From contig CM022944.1 of NCBI GenBank assembly GCA_012931725.1, positions 33,038,086 to 33,102,085 of the forward strand: a stretch of 64,000 nucleotides of DNA, in the 5' to 3' direction. A program made the position numbers and the translations under genes. Positions 46,761 to 60,144 of this stretch are shown in pieces. Below the pieces are notes generated by a model that searched no databases, was not told the DNA's origin, and was given only the letters and a program-made list of their open reading frames with translations. The stretch comes from Litsea cubeba. Its lineage: Eukaryota > Streptophyta > Magnoliopsida > Laurales > Lauraceae. Each line of letters starts with the position of its first letter. Within the stretch, counting starts at the first letter, position 1.

Positions 46761-47392
46761 TTATTATTATTATTTTTTAATATTAACATTCAATAAAGAA
46801 GCAAGACAGTACAAGAGAAATATACTACGAAGCTAACAAAAAGAAAACCAACAAAGCGAAGGAAAAACAAACAAACAAAAAGAAGCACAAGCAAAACCCT
46901 AACAGAGACCACAAGAGAGCCTGTCTCCCTTGACACACTCTCCCAAAACACCCCCGAAAGGCACCCACAAAAATCAACTTCCCAAATGCCAAATGCCACC
47001 TCTCTCCAGATATGCACAATTAAATAAAAGCACCCTCCCTCTATTCGAGCAAAGCGCCAAATGCCAAGACTCAAAGTGCCCACGGATATTGCGAGGAAGA
47101 ACCCAGCTACACCCAAACCAATTAGAGACTGCCGACCACAACCCTTGAACAACTTTTCAATTTAGAAGAAGTTGGACCCACAATTTCCTCCTCTGCCAAA
47201 CACATAGGGCAAGCATTAACAATGACCACCTTCCTATGATGGAGGCTATCCATGGTTAACATCCCACTTTGCAGGGCCAACAAACCAAAAGCTATAACTC
47301 TTGGGGGAGCCTTCATTTTCCACAATTTATATAAAGGGTTGTAAGAGGAAGGGTCCCCTAAAATAGCCAAGAAGTACTCATTGTTCTTGGAG
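46761..47392 (-). mobile_element. 5'-truncated L1-like LINE with 10-bp target duplication
   Basis: ACTCTGGTTA flanks the insertion (46751-46760, 47393-47402). The left edge is a TTA-repeat/T-rich tail. On the minus strand 47370-47122 reads ILGDPSSYNPLYKLWKMKAP, then LTMDSLHHRKVVIVNACPMC and LAEEEI, a zf-RVT region broken by a frameshift. About 630 bp long. Confidence 0.88.
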
Positions 47393-50277
47393 ACTCTGGT
47401 TACCTGGACTAGGGCAATCCAATAATCAATATGAACTGAGTGAAAAGATTTCCTAACCTAGTATGCACATGTACAACAATTCACACATATAATTACAGAA
47501 AAATAACATAAATAAACATAAGCATATAATATTCACATAATCACATCAAATCTGAATTTTTATTTATATAAGGTCAAATTAGTCCTTTCCCATGGACAAC
47601 CACTTAACCGCTTAGAGCACAGGCCAACAAGGCTCTTTCCCCATAGTGTGGAAGACATTAAAAGGAGTACCATTTATAATCTATGTGCACATTACAGGGT
47701 GATCAACAAGGGTCTGAGTTCCTCACAGCGGTACCTAGAGAATGTTCTCCCAAAGTTGACTTATAGGCATAAACATCACATCTTAAGGCCATCGTAGGTG
47801 GATGTTATCACTGTACCGTGCTAGCTATCTAGGGGCTCCAAGGTTCGATTTCATCATCAAGGTCTTTCCGAAATTCTCATATTCAACAAGATCTTATGTT
47901 CTCAATTTTCAAACCTCATAAAGTTCAAATGGTACCCAACATGTACAACAAGTTAGCTTGCAACCAACCCCGTACGCATAATGCAGATTTTTATTTATGC
48001 CCTGTTCCGATTCACTTTTGGTATTTGGTTGTGTAAAGGCAATTGCATTACCGGCCCATTATATGTTTGAGATTTTATACAATGCCAGATGTTATAATCA
48101 TCTCTTAACACATGCTTCACAAATATCAACTAGTTGCCCAAACACATCATATGTAACAGTGTCACGTTTGAAATAAATAAGGATCATTAAATACGCAAGA
48201 ATCATACATTAGATCCCACTCAAATGAGCAATATGAGAGAATGCCCAAATTCAGCATGTCATAAGGGTTGGCCATGCTCTAGGGTTCCAATCCTTGGGTT
48301 CGGCCAAAGCCATTACCCTAGTTTTAATTTGTTTACATTGATCAAGCACCATAGATATAATTTTAATTCAGGCACCATTCATGTATTCCAAATTCAGATT
48401 TGCCTACACATGCAATTAGAATGGATCCATGTGATACACTATGAAATTTGATCAAATAGATCCCTACGGCATTCGGCCAAAGTCTGTGCCCTAATAGGGC
48501 TCAGCCTTGCTCCCGAACACAATTACTAGGGTTCGATTGAACCCTAGTCCCATAACTTGATTCGACTGGCCCCAAACCTTAGTTTTGGGGTTTTAGCCAA
48601 CACAAAAATCCCATGAATGGGGATCAACTCTTGTTAAATCTCTTGACATGGTTCAATTATGCAGAGCTTTATCATAATGATGTAGGCTAGACCCAAGGTC
48701 AGCTAGCTCATTGGGCCAAGCCCATAGGTCCAAAAGTCTTAACAACTATAAATTTCAGATTGTGCATGATTTCAAAAGATTATGCTACCCTATTCTTAGT
48801 AGTAGCTAAAATATAGAGCTTTATGCTAGTGTTTAGCAAGCTTTCTTTATTTGAAGATTTCTATTTGCTTATAGTTTTATTAGATTTAGAAATTGGCTTT
48901 TATTGGAATTCTTTCCATAATAGATTAGAGTATGAGTCTATATAAAGGATTGTAATCCTTCTTTGCGACAAGTTAACTGATTGATAAAATTTCTCCTTGA
49001 GCTGTTCTCTCGGTTGTGTGTATGTGGTGTGAAACCAGGACAATTTCGATCCTTATGGATCCGTATTCAATAAGCCTTGGCTTGGAGAATGACCCGGTGG
49101 TTATTCTTCCCTACCCGCGTTGCTTCAATTGGTATCATAGCAAAGACCCATCTTTGAGATCGCCGTGCTGATCGCTGATCTAGGTAATCCGCAAATTCAA
49201 TCCCATTTCAAATTGTTTTCATACATTTCATTCATCACATCATCATCAGGCCATCCATCCACCACCATACCCCATCATCATCCACCCACCATCCAGCCAC
49301 ATCCGTACCCCACCCCCACACACCAAAGCCCTAACGTCACCCCCCCAAATCTTGAATCCTGGAACCACACGGAACGCCCAATCCGGGGTGCAGACAGCCA
49401 GGATCTTAGCCCACTATGAGGTCCGATTTAAAACCTTTTAACCCATTTAAATACGAACATTTAAGCGGAAGCATATATAGAAAATCAATGAAAGCAATCT
49501 AACCATAGATCCATGAATGGGTATCAAATTTTATATCAAATATTGAATGCAAGTCTATCTATTAGCTTCAGTTTCAACATCCAAGAGTTTGTTACAATTC
49601 CCAAAAAACAACTACAAAACCACAACTACAATCAACCACCCAATGCATTGCCCTTAGTCTGCCAAGTGATCGGCTACATCACCGACGCTCCACTCAAATA
49701 CCTCCATTGTTGGCGTCTCAAAGACCGCCTCACCCTCCAATACATCGGTAAAGGGCTCACCTACATCACCAAGGTTAAGTAGAATGAGATCTAAACGATC
49801 CAGCAAGAACAATATACAACAGCGTAGGATGAATTCATCAAAATAGAGTCTTGATCATCAAGATCAAGAGAGTAACAATCCATCCATCTAATCAAATGGC
49901 ACATCCACACAGGCTAGAACCGTGGGAAATTAATACGTTGCCCTCCCGTTCTACACATGAATTGCGGTGGGGATGCACGGGATGATAGCCCGACCAAAGC
50001 AAAGTTATCGTAGTAGCCGGCCAAAGTTTGGTACCATGCAAAGTGCGAGTGTCCATGTGTCGAAGTGTGGTGCCCAGTGGCGTACGTCCATTTCAAAGAA
50101 TCCCATCTAAATGGCAAAGAGAATTAGCCCCTACCATGGGTGATCAACCCATGGCTAGACTCTTCAACCGAGTGAATATCAAAGGCCAATACGAAGGATC
50201 AAACACGAAGGCAATGTCTAGCTAGGCTCCTCTTGCGTGAGCAAGTTAAACAAATCCAAATAATGGGGTTTCATCCC

Positions 50278-50389
50278 TCAAATGATACCGTACCCATCAA
50301 GTTACTCATTCCATTACCATAATCTGTCTACCATCAAATGATACCGGACCCATCAAGTTACTCATTCCATTACCATAATCTGTCTACCA
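50278..50389 (+). repeat. 56-bp tandem duplication
   Basis: 50278-50333 and 50334-50389 are identical but for one base (GTACCC / GGACCC). Non-coding, within the nested long LTR. Confidence 0.95.
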
Positions 50390-52152
50390 TCTATCATCAA
50401 ACAATGCATCCATTACAAACAATCCATTGTAGCATGTCCATCAATACCAATTATCTGTATCATGCCAAGGTTCCATTTGAAGTATCCCAATCCATAAGGC
50501 CATTGAATAGCCCGCCTACCCTCAGACACGAGTAATCCATCTCCATCAATACCAATCGGGTCTTCTCTAGGTAAACCCTAGGTCAAAGTCGTCGTCATCA
50601 TCATTATCCATCCATAGGTACACATCACACAACCCCATAAGGAATAGAGATCAAGGGAAAGACAAACTATATATAAAGGTCCATCCATCATACCCATCAA
50701 AGAACGGAAGAAAGCTAACCAACCCAGGCAAGTGATCAACCCTTTAGGTATGAATGTTAAAGCATCCAACACAGTGGCCAAATCGAGTTTAGGATGTTCA
50801 ATAAATCATACTTGGTGCCCTGATGATACTTGACATCCCAAGACCTCTCATGGACCTCCTTCTTGGTCTAACTTCACCTCCCATGCCCTACTTTGAGTAA
50901 CCTGTGAGTGGATGATAAGCTTGACCATGCACACACCTTAGGGCATCCAATTACAAGCCATTAGATAGGTTAAATCATGTACAAAGGCCAAAAGATACCA
51001 TTTTTGCATTATGGGGAACTCAGGCTTACGGTTAGCTTTGACCCTATTTCGGTTAGCCATGGGCGTACCTTGGTTGGCTCACGGTTGATCGTGGTCAAGT
51101 CCACGGAACACCATGAGGTGACCGTTGAACAACCCCTAAATTTTACACAATTTTGAAAAAGCAACCGTAAGGATTCAGAATTTCAAATAGTATTACGGTT
51201 AGCTTCACGGTCGACTCACGGTTGACTGTGGTCGGTCCCACGGTTAACCGCAAATTTACCGCTGCATAAACTCTGAAAATTACACAGTTCTGGAAATGTT
51301 ACCGTGGGCATTATATTTTGTACTACAATTAGCTCTGCGTCTAGCTGTGGTCTTCCCATAGTTAATCGTAAGGCGATTGTTGTTTCTAAAACTAATCTCC
51401 ATGGTTAGCTGCTAGAATTCCACGGCTGACCATTCCCAGAACTCAAACTCCATATTTTGAAATCCTTTCCAAAATCACTCCAATTCTCCTCCAATTCAAT
51501 CCAAACACTTGAGATGCATTTGTTCCCACATATTCCACCATAATTCAACATCAAAACACATGAAATTAGGGTTTTTCATCTTCAATTGGGTTTCCAAGCA
51601 TAAAAAGGGGTTTCAACATAGAAAAGAGCCTAGATCATGGGGTTTTTTATAGAACTCAATGGAACTCAATCTCATTCATTTATAGAATCATGAAGAACAC
51701 ACAAGCATGCTATTAATTAGGTATATTGCACTTGCCTTGATTCAAAGCTAAGGGGATTCCTCACTCCAAGTCCTCCAACAACCCAAAACTCCACAAAACC
51801 ACCAAGAATCCAAGATGTACCACTCCTACATTCAAATCCAATGGAGAATCATGCGAAGAAACACACGAAACCTAGAAATGGGTTTAGGGTTTGAAACTTA
51901 CCTTGACTAAGATAGAAGAGAGAGATCTAGATCATGGAGCTTATAGATCTATGAGGGAAGGGCTGGGATCCTTGCAATTCAATGATCTTTAATGAGAAAT
52001 CTCCTAGGGTTTGAGATCCTTGCTTTGGCTTGGGGAAGAAGGGGACAGAAAAATGGGCAAGAAAGAGAGAAAATGAAATGAAATGAAGGAGTTGTTGGGT
52101 TGGTTATAGGTCATTGCAATGGAAAGGAAATGACAAAAATGCCCTCACCTAT

Positions 52153-53179
52153 AATACTCGGATACGGCATTTCACCTATGGTACCCGTACCGATATGATC
52201 CGATACGGATATGGGTACGGGATACAACAAGATACGGTCGAGGTACGCTGTACGCGGTACACTTTTAGGTTACTGCTTTCTCTCATTTTCTGAAAATACT
52301 TTTAGGTTACCGCTTTCTCTCATTTTTTGAAAAAAAAAAACCCCGTAAAAAACTCCTAACCATTTTCCCCTTTTCGTGCAACCAATAGAAAGAAATGGAA
52401 GAAATGGGTCCTGTCCTTGAAAAAAAAAAGGTTGCAAGGGGAGGAGGAGAAAGAAAAAGAACAACAAGAAGAAGAAGATGAAGAAGAGGAGATAGATCTA
52501 CCTGTGCGCTAGAGTGTCGTCCTCTCTGCTACTGTTGTCGTCGTTGACAACTACTCGCCGACAGGTACTCAACGCTCACGGCCTGCTTCTGCCACTCACC
52601 TTACTCCTCTCTCCTTTTCCTCTCCTCTTCTCCTCTTTTGTTTCTTCCCTTCTTTCTCTTTCTTTTGTTCTTCCTTTTTGTCTTCCTCTTTTTGTTTGAC
52701 TTAATGAGAGTGTCTCGAGAAAAGGATGTCTTTTAAGTTTTTGATAAGAGAGAGTTTTTACCAAAAAAAAAAAATAGCAAAATGAAAAGAAGAGAGACTC
52801 TCGAGAAAGGGTGCTATTAAAGCAGGAGGGATTCAACAAAAAATATAAATTTGCAAGGGTTGGATTGGGTCTCGGCTGACATTGGGTCATATTTTGTTAA
52901 ATTGGCTAGGCCTTATGCCTGGGTCAGGTTTTCATAAAATTAGATGAGGGCCTCGAGTAAATTTTATAAATGGGCAGGGCTTGGGGCAAGGGCAAGCTTT
53001 ACTTTTTAAAATTTTCTAACTATATATTTTTTTCTACATATGTTATTTTTCATAAATATAAGTTTAAATATATCTTTAAGTGATGTCGTACCTGTATCCA
53101 TGTCCTAACTTTTTGAAGTTGCCATGTCGAATCCCGTTCCCCGTATTCACGTCTGTGTTCGTGTCTGTGCATCATAGGT
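52153..53179. mobile_element. Possible ~1-kb insertion in the nested long LTR
   Basis: CCTCACCTAT (52143-52152) and CCTCACTTAT (53180-53189) look like a 9/10-matching 10-bp target duplication. The sequence inside begins with CGGATACGG / GGTACCCGTACC words and ends with GTGTTCGTGTCTGTGC words. The inverted-repeat character is weak. Superfamily unknown. Confidence 0.4.
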
Positions 53180-53621
53180 CCTCACTTATGTGGTGTTGCA
53201 ATGAAGGATACTCAAGGGTATTTTTGGAAAACTAATGAAAAAACACCAATTCTTCCAAAGACCCTATGCTAACATAAACCACACCCAAGGGCCTAGCCTC
53301 CTACACATCCTAAATTACAACCACCTCCTACACTATTCTATAATTACAATTAACCCCCTAAAATAAAAAACAAAGTCTAAAACAACCCCTAACTTTCAAA
53401 ATCAAGCACCTAATCCCTCTAATAGGCCATAAAATCACATAAGCATGCATAATCAACTTAAATAAAGTTGGAAAAAGGTGGGGACCTCACACCTAACCCC
53501 ATTCCTCCTAAATCTCTCCAAACCCTGCCAAATCCAAAACCCCTTTGACCGAACCCAAACCCCAAAATTTCATCACCCCGAAACCCTACCTCTGCAATCC
53601 ATTCGAAACCTATCCCCACAG

Positions 53622-53725
<104 letters not shown>

Positions 53726-53939
53726 GCGAAGAGGGAGAATGTGAGAAGAAGAAAAGAGGAAGGAAAGCTGCTAAATACTTGTATAAATCTCTATATTTTG
53801 ACTACTACTAAAAATAGGCTAGCATAATGTTTTGAAATCAAGCACAATCTGAAATCTCTGTTAAAACGTTTGGGCTTGTGAGCTGGGCTCAATGGGCCTA
53901 GCCTGCATCAGTTCTACAAAAGGTCAACAAAGTCACATG

Positions 53940-54160
53940 GTCTATTGGTTCCGTCATTCATGTGACCCACAAATGTTTGATATCTTTCAAGATTGATCGT
54001 TATGAAGATAAAATTTGGTGTGATGTAATCCTTATGAATATCACTCATATTCTTTTGGGATAACCATGTATTTTTTATCGGTAAGTGCAACATGACAAAT
54101 TGAAGAACATATATTGGAAGAAACAAGCTCCAATATATTTTGGAAGAAACGGAACACAAA
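53940..54160 (+). pseudogene. gypsy protease-region remnant
   Basis: Across frames the + strand reads YEDKIWCDVI then MNITHILLG, a form of the D-V-(V/I)-M-(D/N)-x-(C/T)-H-(I/L)-LLGRPW block at the end of the gypsy aspartic protease, followed by IFYR. Frameshifts and stops are present. This fixes the element's superfamily and + orientation. Confidence 0.6.
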
Positions 54161-55269
54161 GGGGCCTATAGCATCGATCAAAAGAGAGTAGGGGTAAAGA
54201 AAGAAGAACAAAGAAAAGCAAACAATGAAGACATGGATCTAATGAAAAACAAGCCAAATCGTCCATTAGATCTATTGATTTTTCCAAAAGCACCCTATAG
54301 ATCATCAAAAGACAATCACATTGTTCAATTGGATTCGAAAGAAGATCAAGTTGTTGAGGTTCCCCACATTGATTTCATCTTTGGGAATCAACCATTGATA
54401 TTCGAAGATTGTAATCTATTGGTACAAAGTCAAAAATTGAAGCATCTCATGGTCAGTCATATCACACATTTGAGCTAAATGCAAACAATTAGAAGAAGCG
54501 ACACCTCCAATCTATTTCTAAGTGAAGGAAAATATTGAATCAATTTTCCAAGCCATGTGAATAGCATGAAGATCAACAAGAGAATCAGAAGTTTGTGCGA
54601 TTGGTTTTTGACCCAGAAAAACAGTTACTGAACTCGAGGTCGATTTCTCTCCAAGAGGGGGAGAAGTGAGAACTGATTTAGGGTAGACCTAAAGTCATCC
54701 AACCCATTGGACCCTGCCCACCAGCGCAAAAGTTTTAACAAATAGAAATTTTAGATTGTGCCTGATTTCAAAAGATTATGCTAGCATGTTTTTAGTAGTA
54801 GCTAAATATAGAGATTTATGCAAGTATTGAGCAAGCTTTCTTTATTTGTAGAATTCTATTTGCTTTAAACTTTTATTAGATTTAGAAATTGGCTTTTATT
54901 GAAATTCTTTTCATATTAGATTTGAGTATGAGTCTATATAAATGATTGTTATCCCTCTTTATGGACAAGTTCAGTGATTAATAAAATTTCTCCTTGAGTT
55001 CTCTCGGTTGTGTGTATGTGGTGTGAGACCAAGACAATGTCGATCCTTATAGATCCCGATCCTTAAGCCTTGGCTTGGAGATTAACCCAGTGGTTATTCT
55101 TCCGTACCCGTGTCATGTCGCATAATCATCAAACAATTAGAGATTTCAAATCCAAAGCATGAAAACCCTATGATCTAGCAATGCCATATAACATACAATC
55201 ATAGAAGGGATCTATTGGCATAACAAAAAATACTCTTCCCACACACACAATTTTCCTTTTTAAAAAAAA

Positions 55270-55760
55270 TGCCTAAACTACTCTCCTCCCTCTCCCCCTC
55301 CCAGTCTCCGGCTGGGAGGGAGACCAGCCAACCGGCTCCCCCTCACCCTCTATTTTCTCTCCTTCTCCTTTTCTCTCCCTTCCTATTTCTCTCTCCCTCC
55401 CACGAGTTCCCTCTTCCCCTGCCAAGTGCTAAAGTGGAGTACAAATCTGAAGGAGGGCCACATGATCACTGCACTCAGATTTGTGCAGTTACAGAGGGCT
55501 CTTGAGTTCGGATTTTTAGGACTTGGTTTGAGTCGATAGGGGCACAGTGCACAAAACAGAGAAAACCAAGGATTTCGTTTGGCTTCTGTGGGCACAAACA
55601 AAAGTGCCAAGCTCTGTTCTGTTGCGAAGGATTGGGATTGACAGGGGGAGAGGGAACCGGTGGGAGGGTGGGAGGACGGAGAGAAAAAGAGGAAGGGAGA
55701 GAGGAGGAGGGGGGCTCCCAGCCGGCGACTTGGGGGGGGGGGGGGGGGAGAGTAATTTCT
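55270..55760. repeat. Long imperfect inverted repeat (hairpin-forming)
   Basis: The left arm (about 55275-55440, C/T-rich: CTCTCCTCCCTC, CTCCGGCTGGGA, CACGAGTTCCCTCTTCCCCTG) is matched by the reverse complement of the right arm (about 55600-55757, G/A-rich: CAGGGGGAGAGGGAACCGGTG, CTCCCAGCCGGCGA, then 16 G). The loop is about 160 bases. Non-coding; may be an inserted foldback element or a secondary structure of the long LTR. Confidence 0.65.
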
Positions 55761-56914
55761 TGTGTGCCAATAGAACCTCCCATCATAAAATCCTAACTTA
55801 CATGGTTCGATCATCATGGAAAACCATGAAAAGGCCCAAATTAAGTTTAGAAGAAGGTCTAAACTGCAAATAGGGGTTTGACCAAGGTCAATATCCCATG
55901 TATGGGGTTCTACTACCCCATAAATCCAAGACCCAAAATTCGGCCAGCCCTCGAACTAGGGTTTGGTTCAGCCAATGAGTGGTCTCATACTCCTTTGGGT
56001 TTTCTTCAATCAACACCAAATCGATTGACCTCTGTTACAAATCATTTGTCTTAGGGTTTCTACGATCCAAAAGTCGAAGAATAAATCATCATGTGTAACT
56101 AGAAAATCCACTCACCTTGTATATGCTAGGGTTGCTTTATTGACTTGAGGGAAGAGAAAGGTCATCCACAAAAGCCCCAACTACAGGTTCTCTTCTTCTT
56201 CCTTGTTCTCCTTGATTTCTAGTTCTATTCTATCCTAGGGTTAGGGTTTTCTTTTCTTGGTGAGGTATGCCAAAGAGAGAGGTAGAGATGTTCATAGGTG
56301 AGAAAACTAGGGTTTCGAGTGTCTTAAAAAGGCTAAGGTCCTGCGGCATGAAGTGGAATCCTATTGGGTTTCTTGCACAACTTGCAAGTGCCTCAGGATT
56401 CGCGCGCACTTCCCTTCTCACTGTCGAATCCCACTGTTCCTCTTATTTCCTCCTTCCTGTAAAACTTGGGTCCCATCTCTATGGTATCTTTTAACCATTC
56501 CTTTTAGATGAAAACCAATGGGGCCTACCAAGATCCATTCAAAATTAATCCTAAGCCATCAATACTTGCTCAGATAACAAATTTTAACATAAAAGGGTCT
56601 CTCAGGTTCCCATTCATATTTGTAAAGTATGGGTTAGGACATGGGGTCCCAGCCCAGAGGTGGTACCCACTGAACAATTCTTACTTTTGTCAGTTGCCCT
56701 ATTGGTTCCCTTGGGCCTACCCCCAAATGAGAACCAGAGTATTGATAATAATATTAATCATTCTAATAATTAATATATAATCACAAAATAGATTATTTAT
56801 ATAGCCAAAATATATTTAATATCCAATAAATATAAGAAATCAAGGAAATTAAATATATACATTATAATTAATTACCCCTAGCCCCTATAGCAGGGTCGGG
56901 GGTATTACACTTAT

Positions 56915-58358
56915 TCATAACTGTGACCTGTTTAGTTATCTCCACAAATATGTGAAGCTTCACTAAAATCAAACTCCAGAACTACTCAGCTACCATAGTT
57001 CTAGAATATCATTAGCTTTCCAATTGTTGTCAGAGAGGTCAACAGGAGAATGATTTCTCACCTGTCTATTGTTAAAGTTTATAGAGGCTTTGCAAACCCA
57101 TGAACATAATCTAACTCTAGGAGGTAAGAGTGGAACTTTCAATTATCCAATGATGCATATGTGATTCTTTTATTAATTAGTTGGGTTCCTGCATGCCTCA
57201 AAAACGAGGCACCACCTCTATAGGATCCTAGTAAAGGAAAATGATTTCAAGGCTCCTCCTTAGAAGACCGAGAGCACTGAACAACTTCTTTAGATCCGAG
57301 CTTGCAATCTCCAGTCTCCACTCTTAACAATCCAAAGCATTCAATTAGAATTCCAAACATCTATTAAGATGTATCCTGAAAGAGCCCCAAACAATCACCA
57401 CTAATTATCAAACATATTTTCTGGAACCACCTCTTAACAGTTATAATCTCAAGAGTTCAGGAAAGAGTGAAATCCATACATTATTTTGAGTCAGACTACC
57501 AGATCCTTCCTTTCATTATGAACATGGCAGCAAATGGGTGTAACCATTTGAGACCTCTTTATCATTCGTCTCTTAACACACTTGAGGAAGGGAAAGGAAA
57601 AATTTGTCCTTTCGTTGAGCCAATTAAGGGAAAAAATGATCAGAGATCACACTAGATGCACTCCACCCCTCTTTTGTTGTCTTCTGCAAATACCAATCCT
57701 TTCGTGTTTATGTGTTTTTTCTTTACAAGGTACCTGACCAACCGCAGGTGACAATTAACAAGCCTTTTAAATATCAAGATAAGATTGAGGAAAGGAAGAC
57801 TACAACTCAAACTACGTTTTTGTTTTTCCACCAAAAATCATAGGACCATTAAAACATGAAATTGATCTAGCAACTTCTACTGAAACAAGTAGGACACTCA
57901 CCAAGTAGGTTTTCCCCTACCAGAGGATTCTAACTGTCTTTCTTGAACTGATCTAACAAACCCTAACCTGTATAGTGGTTGATTTCAGCTTTATGGGTGA
58001 TGACTGCAATGTGTCTCCCAATAGAACATATTTTCAACTGCTTGATTCTAGAATCCTTCACTGCTTGGTACCACATTACATTTGAATGTACCATTTTGCT
58101 ATATCACCTCAGTAAATAAAGTATAAATTGATGCAGAAAGTATAGAATGTCCCAGATACTAACAGGAAAAAGGAAGCAATCGTCATGTTACAATGTTAGC
58201 ACTGGCTTTTGGAACTTTGAAGTTGTAATTTTTTTTTCGTGATTTGACTTTAATCTCGCTGCCATATTGTAGTCTGAATATGGTTATTGCTCTTAGGTTT
58301 TTTCTTTTATATTGCTTAACTAGTTGTTGTGCATGTATTTGTTCTTGTTATTTTGCAG
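56915..58358. other. Intron 6 right end, no gene seen
   Basis: Ordinary AT-rich intron sequence. No element ends, repeats or coding blocks are recognised. It ends in the exon 7 acceptor. Confidence 0.55.
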
Positions 58359-58434
58359 AAGCAGCTGGCAATTCATTGTCCTGTCATCAACCTATTGTGG
58401 GAATTCTTCCACAACCTCATACTCATGGGAATAA
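58359..58434 (+). CDS. Tomosyn-like gene, exon 7
   Basis: Encodes (E)AAGNSLSCHQPIVGILPQPH then THGN, ending in two bases (AA) before a consensus GTAAGT donor. Family members continue with a conserved 'VLIAYENG' block; this is not found between 58435 and 64000, so exon 8 lies beyond the window. The acceptor is TTATTTTGCAG. The preceding intron is 17 kb. Confidence 0.92.
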
Positions 58435-58827
58435 GTAAGTTACAATAGTACTAAGTTTCTTAGTTTCTTTTATCCTTTAAGATGTTCTTTTAATTGAGAT
58501 CTTAACACTGCAGAAATTTGGGGCATAGGAATATTTTTATAATCTTGAAATATAATGATGGAATTTGTATTTTTTTTTTCAAAAAATATAAATGTTTAGA
58601 TTTTACCTTAAAATAACTTCTTGATGATAGTTTTCTTTCTAAGAAGTTGGAGATAGTCAATGATTTACTTTGGGACTTGATTGTGTTATAACTTTCATTT
58701 TTCATTTGTCTTGAAGCTAAACGTATTTTGAGGCTTATGACTTTCTACTTAACTATTTATGAATTAAAAGAATGAGAAAGTTGCCCAAGGTGACATGTGT
58801 CATCGTTGTGGTGAAATTGTAATATTA

Positions 58828-58892
58828 ACTACATACATACATACATGGAGCATGCATGCATTTACATCATACATACATACATACATACATAC
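58828..58892 (+). repeat. (CATA)n microsatellite, two blocks
   Basis: CATA runs at about 58830-58848 and 58866-58892, separated by GGAGCATGCATGCATTTACAT, in intron 7. Confidence 0.92.
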
Positions 58893-59099
58893 AGATACGG
58901 TCATTATCCCATGGCGACTATCAAACCCACAAGCCCAATACATTCGCATGGGTGTACAATCGATCCAACGATCCAGTCCATTCGCATGGGTGCAAACCAA
59001 GGGGGCGTGTGAATTGTTGGGGGTGGGGTGTTGTGTGGTCCACTTGGATGGACCATCGGGTTGGTTCCACTATGGGGGCGCACTGACATTCGGTACCCA

Positions 59100-59337
59100 A
59101 TACACATAAAACAGAAATTGTGGAATAATTGAATGCCCTGACTGGGTCGATCCTCCTCTCTATTTATAATGTTTAGATGCCTTGAATAAGGCTCTAATTA
59201 CAATCAATCTTAGTTGTCAAACTTTACAAAAGAGGAAAGAAAATCTATGTACAGTTGTCCTATTGACTAAGTATTCTTTCACATGGTTTTAATGTATACT
59301 GGGCCAAGGCCCATTTAAGATACAAGTGTGTATAACA
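59100..59337 (-). mobile_element. Possible copia-type LTR, minus strand
   Basis: Read on the minus strand it starts TGTTATACACACTTGTATC, contains ATTATAAATAGAGAGG (TATA-like) and a CAATCTTAGTTG-rich leader, the layout of a short copia LTR. The far end and a target duplication could not be placed. Confidence 0.35.
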
Positions 59338-59344
59338 ATATTAA

Positions 59345-60139
59345 TACGCACAATGCACACTTTGTGCATAAGATAATTTTCTTACATAATATATAGAGTA
59401 ATGGTCCTGTAAGGATGGTTCTTATTGTCTTATGGTACATATCACCAAGTGGGGCCCAATTGGGACCCCACAGATCATTGTAGCGGGGGGTGGTTTCAAA
59501 AGATCTAAGTGGGGCCAACGTAGATATCAAATTTGAAGTCAATCTAATACCTTCAACCCATTCATTTGTGGTCCACAACTTTAATGGCTTTATATAAAAC
59601 AACAAACACTATCTATCTCTGAAAGTCTTCTTTTTTGGTAAAATGTAAGAGGCAGCTAGTAATGTCCCTTCATTGAGAGAGAACAACTCTTTTTTTATAT
59701 CATTCTTTTAGTAACACTGGATTTGGTTCTAATGGAAAATATGCATATGGTGTACAAAAGGTGTATTGGATTTGAATGGTCTACCTTAAGTATGATAGCC
59801 TGCAAGAGTATCTTAATACCCTCCTCGAATTGATGCTGATGAAGAATTGTTTCTTAGTCAGCGCTAGAGTATATAAATTTAACTCTTTGGTGTTGATTAG
59901 GCATTTCCTCCCCATAGAGAAGGTGCCTTCAAGCTCCCAACTGCTTCTGTAATAACCTTAACTTACTCGTGCCTGCATGGTGGCTAACCTAAAGTAGATT
60001 TATTTGTAAATAATTCACTTATTGGCTACAAGCTTTAACTTAATTATTATAATATTTGTGAATATAAAAAACTGAGTTATTTGGGAAAACTTGTAACTAA
60101 AAATTACTTATTTTTATCAAAGTATTCTTAATTTAGACA
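59345..60139. other. Intron 7 sequence without a gene
   Basis: No coding block or defined element. A GGGGCCCAATTGGGACCCC palindrome lies at about 59452-59471. Confidence 0.45.
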
Positions 60140-60144
60140 ATAAA

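Larger units (their letters stand above)
49335..53491. mobile_element. Second long solo LTR, nested in the gypsy element
   Basis: Flanked by an exact CCTAA (49330-49334, 53492-53496). Starts CGTCACCCCCCCAAATC (first base drifted from T) and ends GGGGACCTCACA, like the other long LTRs. Net length is about 3.1 kb after removing the probable insertion at 52153-53179. It contains no coding region, a 56-bp tandem duplication, and a patch at 51020-51420 with repeated CACGGTTGAC / CACGGTTAACC words. Being inside the gypsy element, which is inside another long LTR, it is among the youngest layers. Confidence 0.75.
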
